Part shown: in pieces, positions 40,681-50,600 of the stretch
Numbering within the stretch: the first letter of the stretch is position 1
Layout: the number at the start of each line of letters is the position of its first letter
Assembly: GCA_945910005.1 (NCBI GenBank)
Contig: CAMDTW010000653.1
Span: forward strand, 1 to 64,000
Reading direction: 5' to 3'
Source: Isoperla grammatica
Taxonomy: Eukaryota > Arthropoda > Insecta > Plecoptera > Perlodidae
DNA length: 64,000 bases
The notes under the pieces: generated by a model
Told to the model about the DNA's origin: nothing
What the model saw: only the letters and a program-made list of their open reading frames with translations
The model's database searches: none
Program-made: the position numbers and the translations under genes

Positions 40681-41526
40681 ACTACCAAAAATCAAACACA
40701 CTTCGAAGATGTGCAAAAACTAGCGAGTTCGTTGGGATTCAAAGTATGTAATACCCTCCTTGACCTCCATGCACTGGTTGTGACAAAAGTTGGAATTCAT
40801 AGTCGGCCACTTCACCTAGCACCCAATGTTGCTATGGATATGTTTTCTATATGGGAAATGACATGTATAAAACTGTTACCTTGTTAACAACGGGCGCATT
40901 TATAAGTGTAGGGGACGACTATGAGTTCCAACCTGAGTGAGCTCATTCAGTGGTAAAGGGAAAAAGAGAACTTTGAATATCATGAGAAAAAAACTCGCAT
41001 TTCTGTGTCAAGCTAAGCAAGATGGGTCAGGACTTGAGAGTTTCTATCGATGTCATCAAAAAAACTCGAAGAGTTTGTCTGTAAACTCTGCTCTTTGACC
41101 ACGACTCTGTCATGCGTCAACCTGCTGCGCTAAGAGCTTTTTAGAAGTAAGCGTGATGATATGAAGTCTATAATCAGCTACCACCTTGTAACGATTGCTT
41201 ACTGCTTCAAATCCTGCGACTGTGAGTTATCAACCAAACACGATCTATTGATACGTTGCTTGGAAGCCAACCCTGATGTTTCTGATCTATGTGGCTATGG
41301 ATGGAAAACCACGGCAGAAGGAGATCTGAGCAACGAGTGGATGATTGGAGCTCCAGTACCTTTGACCGTTATGGATCTCCTAGCCTGTAACTGTTGCCGT
41401 GTTTGCAAGATGCCGACCTATGAGTGTTTGGCCAATCAGCTGAAAAGTACCCACACGTGTAAGCTGAAGGACTGTCCAAATATCGGTACCCAGCATGAGA
41501 ATTCCAGTGAATCAGAAGGTGATTAA
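40681..41526 (+). pseudogene. Right copy of Academ-like XPG-type nuclease C-terminal part (frameshifted)
   Basis: Plus-strand remnant spread over three frames. Motifs in order: TKNQTHFEDVQKLASSLG and VCNTLLDLHAL (40681-40776); GCD (40776-40784) after a small deletion; SSFSGKGKKRTLN (40940-40978); KMGQDLRVSIDVIKK (41019-41063); then, after a shift in an A-run, LEEFVCKL (41065-41088); VNLLR-stop-ELF (stop 41131-41133); NQLPPC (41172-41189); and CLEANPD, GYGWKTT and the cysteine tail to the stop at 41524-41526. A 2-bp insertion before NQLPPC and a 1-bp insertion near 41246 cancel out. The longest open stretch codes 121 residues from 41161, but part of it is out of the ancestral frame. GCD...GKGKK resembles the XPG/FEN1 metal-binding and DNA-binding hairpin signature. 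The N-terminal part of the protein is absent. The gene cannot be functional. Confidence 0.65.
40785..40939 (+). other. Segment of about 155 bp separating GCD and FSGKGK motifs
   Basis: In the protein family as I know it, GCD and the S-x-FSGKGK motif are only a few residues apart. Here they are separated by about 155 bp that show no family similarity I can recognise. It may be an old insertion, a retained intron or scrambled sequence. I see no clear terminal repeats or target duplication around it. Confidence 0.4.
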
Positions 41527-41895
41527 TCTGACGACTTCAATTTTGAGTGATTTGGACTTCAATTTTGATTAATTTGACGACTAGACAGGGACTGCTAGGA
41601 CAGATATCATATCATACTATCATATCACGTATCTGAGCATGGTCATGTTCTTTTCTAAAAATGTATTTTGTTGCAGTTGCACACCCATTCAAGAATACCC
41701 TGATGTCTGAGGACATTAATTAGAAATTCAGTAACAATCTTAAGTATTTTATAAGTTATATGATAATTACATTCTCTTACGATTAAAACATTATATTGTT
41801 ATTCGTTATTGTAATTGCAGTTAAAATTCTGCGTCTTTAGAGTACCCACAAGTAATATTTTAGTTACTAGACCTAGTTTGACGATACTTACCTAT

Positions 41896-41907
41896 TGACC
41901 TTTGACC
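41896..41907 (-). other. GGTCAAAGGTCA direct-repeat motif, right arm
   Basis: Reverse-complement copy (TGACCTTTGACC) of the left-arm motif at 39917-39928, conserved in both arms. Confidence 0.4.
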
Positions 41908-42197
41908 GCCATTTTGAATGAATACCGTGAAAACAATGTGATAACAATTAGAACTATTCATTTTAACGTATTTATGAGTAAGTACGTTGATATAATGAAT
42001 ATTGGCCAATAAATCGAAGAAAATTTTAAAAATTACCCATTTTGAGGAAATTGACCTCAATTAAGGTCAAAAAAGGCTAAATGGTTAATTTAATTTTTTT
42101 AAAGAAACATAATACATTAAACTTACTAAAAGTGTATGATTTAACTTGCAAACATTTTTCATTATTTAATTAAAAATTATTAAAAAAATTACAAATT

Positions 42198-42210
42198 TGA
42201 CCTTTGACCC
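42198..42210 (-). other. GGGTCAAAGGTCA direct-repeat motif, right arm
   Basis: TGACCTTTGACCC on the plus strand. The matching place in the left arm (39613-39620, GGGTCAAA followed by AATAAA) keeps only one half-site. A related GGGTCAAAGG lies near each terminus (39513-39522 and 42301-42310). Confidence 0.4.
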
Positions 42211-42330
42211 TAGTTTTGACATAGAAAGCTGGATTTGCCAGAGGTATATCATGGTTTTTTGAAAAGTACTCGTCTCAAGCTTTCTTTTGATATATGTCAT
42301 CCTTTGACCCAAATTTTATACCGTCATTCT

Positions 42331-42347
42331 CGTTATGCAAAGGACTA
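42331..42347 (-). repeat. 17-bp terminal inverted repeat, right
   Basis: CGTTATGCAAAGGACTA, the exact reverse complement of 39466-39482. The two arms differ just inside this end (13 versus 23 bases before homology resumes), so the 17-bp core is better conserved than its neighbourhood. Confidence 0.88.
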
Positions 42348-42350
42348 CTT
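42348..42350. repeat. Target-site duplication CTT, right
   Basis: The right element end GGACTA is followed by CTT-AGGAATACC, which continues the interrupted monomer (consensus AGGAATCCC). A TA duplication of the Tc1/mariner type was considered, but it would leave five unexplained extra bases. Confidence 0.85.
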
Positions 42351-43934
42351 AGGAATACCGGCCGTATGCAAGATTCCTCTTAAAACTGGAAGTTTGTGGT
42401 AGATGGACTGAAATCAGCCAATTTCTATTTTTTATGCATATTTTAACCAAAAACGACGAAAAAACTCAATTTATGCATTTTCATTATACTCTTGAAGAAT
42501 GCAACCTATAATTCTTATTTTTCGACGGATTGTGTAACTTCTATAGAAGTTATCGAAATGTGACGAAATGGACAAATTGTGCTTATTGGAGCCTGAAACG
42601 CTCTAAAACAACGATTTGTGCAATTTGGTTGAAACCCTTAGGAATCCCAGCCGTATGCAAGATTCCTCTTTAAACTGGAAGTTTGTAATAGATAGACTAA
42701 AATCAGCCAATTTCTATATTTTATGCTTATTTTAACCAAAAACGACGAAAAAACTCAATTTATGCATTTTCATTATACTCTTGAAGAATGCAACCTATAA
42801 TTCTTATTTTTCAACGGAGGGTGTAACTTCTATAGAAGTTTTTGAAATGTGACGAAATGGACAAATTGTGCTTATTGGAGCCTGAAACGCTCTAAAACAA
42901 CGATTTGTTAACTTTGTTTGAAACCCTTAGAAATCCCAGCCGTATGCAAGATTCCTCTTAAAACTGGAAGTTTGTGGTAGATAGACTAAAATCAGCCAAT
43001 TTCTATATTTTATGCATATTTTAACCAAAAACGACGAAAAAACTCAATTTATGCATTTTCATTATACTCTTGAAGAATGAAGCCTTTAATTCTTATTTTT
43101 CAACGGAGGGTGTAACTTCTATAGAAGTTATCAAAATGTGACGAAATGGACAAATTGTGCTAATTGGAGCCTGAAACGCTCTAAAACAACGATTTGTCAA
43201 CTTTGGTTGAAACCCTTAGGAATCCCGGCCGTATGCAAGATTCCTCTTAAAACTGGAAGTTTGTGGTAGATAGACTGAAATCAGCCAATTTCTATTTTTT
43301 ATGCATATTTTAACCAAAAACGACGAAAAAACTCAATTTATGCATTTTCATTATACTCTTGAAGAATGCAACCTATAATTCTTATTTTTCGACGGATTGT
43401 GTAACTTCTATAGAAGTTATCGAAATGTGACGAAATGGACAAATTGTGCTTATTGGAGCCTGAAACGCTCTAAAACAACGATTTGTGCAATTTGGTTGAA
43501 ACCCTTAGGAATCCCAGCCGTATGCAAGATTCCTCTTAAAACTGGAAGTTTGTGGTAGATAGACTAAAATCAGCCAATTTCTATATTTTATGCATATTTT
43601 AACCAAAAACGACGAAAAAACTCAATTTATGCATTTTCATTATACTCTTGAAGAATGCAGCCTATAATTCTTATTTTTCAACCTAGGGTGTAACTTCTAT
43701 AGAAGTTATCGAAATGTGACGAAATGGACAAATTGTGCTTATTGGAGCCTGAAACGCTCTAAAACAACGATTTGTCAACTTTGGTTGAATTCCTTAGGAA
43801 TCCCGGCCGTATGCAAGATTCCTCTTAAAACTGGAAGTTTGTGGTAGATAGACTGAAATCAGCCAATTTATATTTTTTATGCATATTTTAACCAAAAACG
43901 ACGAAAAAAACTCAATTTATGCATTTTCATTATT

Positions 43935-46900
43935 CTCTTGAAGAATGCAACCTATAATTCTTATTTTTCGACGGAGGGTGTAACTTCTATAGAAGTAATC
44001 GAAATGTGACAAAATGGACAACGTGTGCTTATTGGAGCCTTAAACGCTCTAAAACAACGATTTGTTAACTTTGGTTGAAACCCTTAGGAATCCCGGCCGT
44101 ATGCAAGATTCCTCTTAAAACTGGAAGTTTTTGGTAGATAGACTGAAATCAGCCAATTTCTATTTTTTATGCATATTTTAACCAAAAACGACGAAAAAAC
44201 TCAATTTATGCATTTTCATTATACTCTTGAAGAATGCAACCTATAATTCTTATTTTTCGACGGATTGTGTAACTTCTATAGAAGTTATCGAAATGTGACG
44301 AAATGGACAAATTGTGCTTATTGGAGCCTGAAACGCTCTAAAACAACGATTTGTGCAATTTGGTTGAAACCCTTAGGAATCCCAGCCGTATGCAAGATTC
44401 CTCTTAAAACTGGAAGTTTGTGGTAGATAGACTAAAATCAGCCAATTTCTATATTTTATGCATATTTTAACCAAAAACGACGAAAAAACTCAATTTATGC
44501 ATTTTCATTATACTCTTGAAGAATGCAGCCTATAATTCTTATTTTTCAACCTAGGGTGTAACTTCTATAGAAGTTATCGAAATGTGACAAAATGGACAAA
44601 TTGTGCTAATTGGAGCCTGAAACGCTCTAAAACAACGATTTGTCAACTTTGGTTGAAACCCTTTGGAATCCCGGCCGTATGCAAGATTCCTCTTAAAACT
44701 GGAAGTTTGTGGTAGATATACTAAAATCAGCCAATTTCTATTTTTTATGCATATTATAACCAAAAACGACCAAAAAACTCAATTTATGCATTTTCATTAT
44801 ACTCTTGAAGAATGCAACCTATAATTCTTATTTTTCGACGGAGGGTGTAACTTCTATAGAAGTTATCGAAATGTGACAAAATTGTGCTTATTGGAGCCTG
44901 AAACGCTCTAAAACAACGATTTGTTAACTTTGGTTGAAACCCTTAGGAATCCCGGCCGTATGCAAGATTCCTCTTTAAACTGGAAGTTTGTGGTAGATAG
45001 ACTAAAATCAGCCAATTTCTATATTTTATGCATATTTTAACCAAAAACGACGAAAAAACTCAATTTATGCATTTTCATTATACTCTTGAAGAATGCAGCC
45101 TATAATTCTTATTTTTCAACGGAGGGTGTAACTTCTATAGAAGTTTTTGAAATGTGACGAAATGGACAAATTGTGCTTATTGGAGCCTGAAACGCTCTAA
45201 AACAACGATTTGTCAACTTTGTTTGAAACCCTTAGAAATCCCAGCCGTATGCAAGATTCCTCTTAAAACTGGAAGTTTGTGGTAGATAGACTAAAATCAG
45301 CCAATTTCTATATTTTATGCATATTTTAACCAAAAACGACGAAAAAACTCAATTTATGCATTTTCATTATACTCTTGAAGAATGAAGCCTTTAATTCTTA
45401 TTTTTCAACGGGGGGTGTAACTTCTATAGAAGTTATCGAAATGTGACGAAATGAACAAATTGTGCTAATTGGAGCCTGAAACGCTCTAAAACAACGATTT
45501 GTCAACTTTAATTTAAAACCCTTAGGAATCCCGGCCGTATGCAAGATTCCTCTTAAAACTGGAAGTTTGTGGTAGATAGACTAAAATCAGCCAATTTCTA
45601 TTTTTTATGCATATTTTAACCAAAAACGACCAAAAAACTCAATTTATGCATTTTCATTATACTCTTGAAGAATGCAACCTATAATTCTTATTTTTCGACG
45701 GAGGGTGTAACTTCTATAGAAGTTATCGAAATGTGACAAAATGGACAAATTGTGCTTATTGGAGCCTGAAACGCTCTAAAACAACGATTTGTTAACTTTG
45801 GTTGAAACCCTTAGGAATCCCGGCCGTATGCAAGATTCCTCTTAAAACTGGAAGTTTGTGGTAGATAGACTGAAATCAGCCAATTTCTATTTTTTATGCA
45901 TATTTTAACCAAAAACGACGAAAAAACTCAATTTATGCATTTTCATTATACTCTTGAAGAATGCAACCTATAATTCTTATTTTTCGACGGATTGTGTCAC
46001 TTCTATAGAAGTTATCGAAATGTGACGAAATGGACAAATTGTGCTTATTGGAGCCTGAAACGCTCTAAAACAACGATTTGTGCAATTTGGTTAAAACCCT
46101 TAGGAATCCCAGCCGTATGCAAGATTCCTCTTAAAACTGGAAGTTTGTGGTAGATAGACTAAAATCAGCCAATTTCTATATTTTATGCATATTTTAACCA
46201 AAAACGAAGAAAAAACTCAATTTATGCATTTTCATTATACTCTTGAAGAATGCAGCCTATAATTCTTATTTTTCAACCTAGGGTGTAACTTCTATAGAAG
46301 TTATCGAAATGTGACGAAATGGACAAATTGTGCTAATTGGAGCCTGAAACGCTCTAAAACAACGATTTGTCAACTTTGGTTGAAACCCTTAGGAATCCCG
46401 GCCGTATGCAAGATTCCTCTTAAAACTGGAAGTTTGTGGTAGATATACTAAAATCAGCCAATTTCTATTTTTTATGCATATTTTAACCAAAAACGACCAA
46501 AAAACTCAATTTATGCATTTTCATTATACTCTTGAAGAATGCAGCCTATAATTCTTATTTTTCAACGGAGGGTGTAACTTCTAAAGAAGTTTTTGAAATG
46601 TGACGAAATGGACAAATTGTGCTTATTGGAGCCTGAAACGCTCTAAAACAACGATTTGTCAACTTTGTTTGAAACCCTTAGAAATCCCAGCCGTATGCAA
46701 GAGTCCACTTAAAACTGGAAGTTTGTGGTAGATAGACTAAAATCAGCCAATTTCTATATTTTATGCATATTTTAACCAAAAACGACGAAAAAACTCAATT
46801 TATGCATTTTCATTATACTCTTAAAGAATGAAGCCTTTAATTCTTATTTTTCAACGGAGGGTGTAACTTCTATAGAAGTTATCGAAATGTGACGAAATGG

Positions 46901-49900
46901 ACAAATTATGCTAATTGGAGCCTGAAACGCTCTAAAACAACGATTTGTCAACTTTGGTTGAAACCCTTAGGAATCCCGGCCGTATGCAAGATTCCTCTTA
47001 AAACTGGAAGTTTGTGGTAGATAGACTAAAATCAGCCAATTTCTATTTTTTATGCATATTTTAACCAAAAACGACCAAAACACTCAATTTATGCATTTTC
47101 ATTATACTCTTGAAGAATGCAACCTATAATTCTTATTTTTCGACGGAGGGTGTAACTTCTATAGAAGGTATCGAAATGTGACAAAATGTACAAATTGTGC
47201 TTATTGGAGCCTGAAACGCTCTAAAACAACGATTTGTTAACTTTGGTTGAAACCCTTAGGAATCCCGGCCGTATGCAAGATTCCTCTTAAAACTGGAAGT
47301 TTGTGGTAGATAGACTGAAATCAGCCAATTTCTATTTTTTATGCATATTTTAACCAAAAACGACGAAAAAACTCAATTTATGCATTTTCATTATACTCTT
47401 GAAGAATGCAGCCTATAATTCTTATTTTTCAACCTAGGGTGTAACTTCTATAGAAGTTATCGAAATGTGACGAAATGGACAAATTGTGCTTATTGGAGCC
47501 TGAAACGCTCTAAAACAACGATTTGTCAACTTTGGTTGAAACCCTTAGGAATCCCGGCCGTATGCAAGATTCCTCTTAAAACTGGAAGTTTGTGGTAGAT
47601 AGACTGAAATCAGCCAATTTCTATTTTTTATGCATATTTTAACCAAAAACGACGAAAAAACTCAATTTATGCATTTTCATTATACTCTTGAAGAATGCAA
47701 CCTATAATTCTTATTTTTCGACGGAGGGTGTAACTTCTATAGAAGTTATCGAAATGTGACAAAATGGACAAATTGTGCTTATTGGAGCCTGAAACGCTCT
47801 AAAACAACGATTTGTTAACTTTGGTTGAAACCCTTAGGAATCCCGGCCGTATGCAAGATTCCTCTTAAAACTGGAAGTTTGTGGTAGATAGACTGAAATC
47901 AGCCAATTTCTATTTTTTATGCATATTTTAACCAAAAACGACGAAAAAACTCAATTTATGCATTTTCATTATACTCTTGAAGAATGCAACATATAATTCT
48001 TATTTTTCGACGGATTGTGTAACTTCTATAGAAGTTATCGAAATGTGACGAAATGGACAAATTGTGCTTATTGAAGCCTGAAACGCTCTAAAACAACGAT
48101 TTGTGCAATTTGGTTGAAACCCTTAGGAATCCCAGCCGTATGCAAGATTCCTCTTAAAACTGGAAGTTTGTGGTAGATAGACTAAAATCAGCCAATTTCT
48201 ATATTTTATGCATATTTTAACCAAAAACGACGAAAAAACTCAATTTATGCATTTTCATTATACTCTTGAAGAATGCAGCCTATAATTCTTATTTTTCAAC
48301 CTAGGGTGTAAGTTCTATAGAAGTTATCGAAATGTGACGAAATGGACAAATTGTGCTTATTGGAGCCTGAAACGCTCTAAAACAACGTTTGTCAACTTTG
48401 GTTGAAACCCTTAGGAATCCCGGCCGTATGCAAGATTCCTCTTAAAACTGGAAGTTTGTGGTAGATAGACTGAAATCAGCCAATTTCTATTTTTTATGCA
48501 TATTTTAACCAAAAACGACGAAAAAACTCAATTTATGCATTTTCATTATACTCTTGAAGAATGCAACCTATAATTCTTATTTTTCGACGGAAGGTGTAAC
48601 TTCTATAGAAGTTATCGAAATGTGACAAAATGGACAAATTGTGCTTATTGGAGCCTGAAACGCTCTAAAACAACGATTTGTTAACTTTGGTTGAAACCCT
48701 TAGGAATCCCGGCCGTATGCAAGATTCCTCTTAAAACTGGAAGTTTGTGGTAGATAGACTGAAATCAGCCAATTTCTATTTTTTATGCATATTTTAACCA
48801 AAAACGACGAAAAAAATCAATTTATGCATTTTCATTATACTCTTGAAGAATGCAACATATAATTCTTATTTTTCGACGGATTGTGTAACTTCTATAGAAG
48901 TTATCGAAATGTGACGAAATGGACAAATTGTGCTTATTGGAGCCTGAAACGCTCTAAAACAACGATTTGTGCAATTTGGTTGAAACCCTTAGGAATCCCA
49001 GCCGTATGCAAGATTCCTCTTAAAACTGGAAGTTTGTGGTAGATAGACTAAAATCAGCCAATTTCTATATTTTATGCATATTTTAACCAAAAACGACGAA
49101 AAAACTCAATTTATGCATTTTCATTATACTCTTGAAGAATGCAGCCTATAATTCTTATTTTTCAACCTAGGGTGTAACTTCTATAGAAGTTATTAAAATG
49201 TGACGAAATGGACAAATTGTGCTTATTAGAGCCTGAAACGCTCTAAAACAACGATTTGTCAACTTTGGTTGAAACCCTTAGGAATCCCGGCCGTATGCAA
49301 GATTCCTCTTAAAACTGGAAGTTTGTGGTAGATAGACTGAAATCAGCCAATTTCTTTTTTTTATGCATATTTTAACCAAAAACGACGAAAAAACTCAATT
49401 TATGCATTTTCATTATACTCTTGAAGAATGCAACCTATAATTCTTATTTTTCGACGGATTGTGTAACTTCTATAGAAGTTATCGAAATGTGACGAAATGG
49501 ACAAATTGTGCTTATTGGAGCCTGAAACGCTCTAAAACAACGATTTGTGCAATTTGGTTGAAACCCTTAGGAATCCCAGCCGTATGCAAGATTCCTCTTA
49601 AAACTGGAAGTTTGTGGTAGATAGACTAAAATCAGCCAATTTCTATATTTTATGCATATTTTAACCAAAAACGACGAAAAAACTCAATTTATGCATTTTC
49701 ATTATACTCTTGAAGAATGCAGCCTATAATTCTTATTTTTCAACCTAGGGTGTAACTTCTATAGAAGTTATCGAAATGTGACGAAATGGACAAATTGTGC
49801 TTATTGGAGCCTGAAACGCTCTAAAACAACGATTTGTCAACTTTGGTTGAAACCCTTAGGAATCCCGGCCGTATGCAAGATTCCTCTTAAAACTGGAAGT

Positions 49901-50600
49901 TTGTGGTAGATAGACTGAAATCAGCCAATTTCTATTTTTTATGCATATTTTAACCAAAAACGACGAAAAAACTCAATTTATGCATTTTCATTATACTCTT
50001 GAAGAATGCAACCTATAATTCTTATTTTTCGACGGAGGGTGTAACTTCTATAGAAGTTATCGAAATGTGACAAAATGGACAAATTGTGCTTATTGGAGCC
50101 TGAAACGCTCTAAAACAACGATTTGTTAACTTTGGTTGAAACCCTTAGGAATCCCGGCCGTATGCAAGATTCCTCTTAAAACTGGAAGTTTGTGGTAGAT
50201 AGACTGAAATCAGCCAATTTCTATTTTTTATGCATATTTTAACCAAAAACGACGAAAAAACTCAATTTATGCATTTTCATTATACTCTTGAAGAATGCAA
50301 CATATAATTCTTATTTTTCGACGGATTGTGTAACTTCTATAGAAGTTATCGAAATGTGACGAAATGGACAAATTGTGCTTATTGGAGCCTGAAACGCTCT
50401 AAAACAACGATTTGTGCAATTTGGTTAAAACCCTTAGGATTCCCAGCCGTATGCAAGATTCCTCTTAAAACTGGAAGTTTGTGGTAGATAGACTAAAATC
50501 AGCCAATTCCTATATTTTATGCATATTTTAACCAAAAACGACGAAAAAACTCAATTAATGCATTTTCATTATACTCTTGAAGAATGCAGCCTATAATTCT
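43935..50600. repeat. Right-array segment built mainly on the three-monomer motif
   Basis: Monomers follow the order GACAAAATGG class, GACGGATTG class, CAACCTAGGG class with occasional extra or missing monomers. GACAAAATGG tags at 47758 and 48624 are 866 bp apart (one base lost in AACAACGTTTGTC near 48386). The tag at 50069 is a further 1445 bp (five monomers) on. An irregular stretch at 44.8-47.3 kb reuses the GAAGTTTTTGAAATG and AATGAAGCC classes seen on the other side of the transposon. Confidence 0.65.

Larger units (their letters stand above)
39466..40681 (+). repeat. Left long inverted-repeat arm
   Basis: This arm is the reverse complement of 41109-42347 with substitutions and small indels. 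After the 17-bp perfect end there is a short diverged stretch (39483-39505), then GGTATAAAATTTGGGTCAAA, present in both arms. 39540-40107 is A/T-rich subterminal DNA with GGTCAAAGG-type motifs and no believable gene. 40108-40681 overlaps the coding remnant on the minus strand. A TACTGG microsatellite (about 40297-40316) is present only in this arm. Confidence 0.9.
39466..42347. mobile_element. Decayed fold-back DNA transposon, probably Academ-like
   Basis: A 2882-bp insertion flanked by 3-bp CTT duplications. The ends are a perfect 17-bp inverted repeat (TAGTCCTTTGCATAACG and its complement). The inverted homology then continues inward for about 1.2 kb on each side. Each arm holds a decayed coding remnant reading outward, and the central loop belongs to the right-hand copy. 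The protein remnant shows GCD and GKGKK motifs like XPG/FEN1-type nucleases and a cysteine-rich C-terminal tail. Academ elements are known to carry an XPG-like nuclease and to make short 3-4 bp duplications, so Academ-like is my best placement, by inference. No intact transposase is present, so the copy is non-autonomous. Stops and frameshifts show it is old or was already decayed when it was mobilised. Confidence 0.85.
41109..42347 (-). repeat. Right long inverted-repeat arm
   Basis: Inverted partner of 39466-40681. Coding homology to the left arm starts near 41109 (GTCATGCGTCAA versus the complement of TTGACGCTTGAC). It runs through the cysteine-rich tail, then through noncoding A/T-rich subterminal sequence to the 17-bp end. 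This arm has a CAATTTTGA/TTTGACGAC repetition near 41535-41585 that the left arm lacks. The innermost boundary is approximate. Confidence 0.9.
39315..43934. repeat. Six-monomer higher-order repeat unit containing the transposon
   Basis: Without the 2885-bp insertion (element plus one CTT) this unit is 1735 bp, six monomers plus one extra base. It has the marker order of the seven-monomer unit but lacks the GACAAAATGG/TTAACTTTGG monomer. In its place the AATGAAGCC monomer passes directly into GACTGAAATC and the next GACGGATTG monomer near 43270-43395. Confidence 0.8.

Noticed and set aside
40465..40716. Minus-strand 83-codon open frame
   Set aside because: It is an alternative frame over the NQLPP...ANYQTAVW remnant, which reads better in the neighbouring frame used in the annotation.
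39464..42349. Tc1/mariner insertion with a TA duplication
   Set aside because: TA flanks GTCCTTTGC on both sides, but removing the element with one TA would leave TACTT extra relative to the monomer. CTT with TAGTCC ends restores it exactly.
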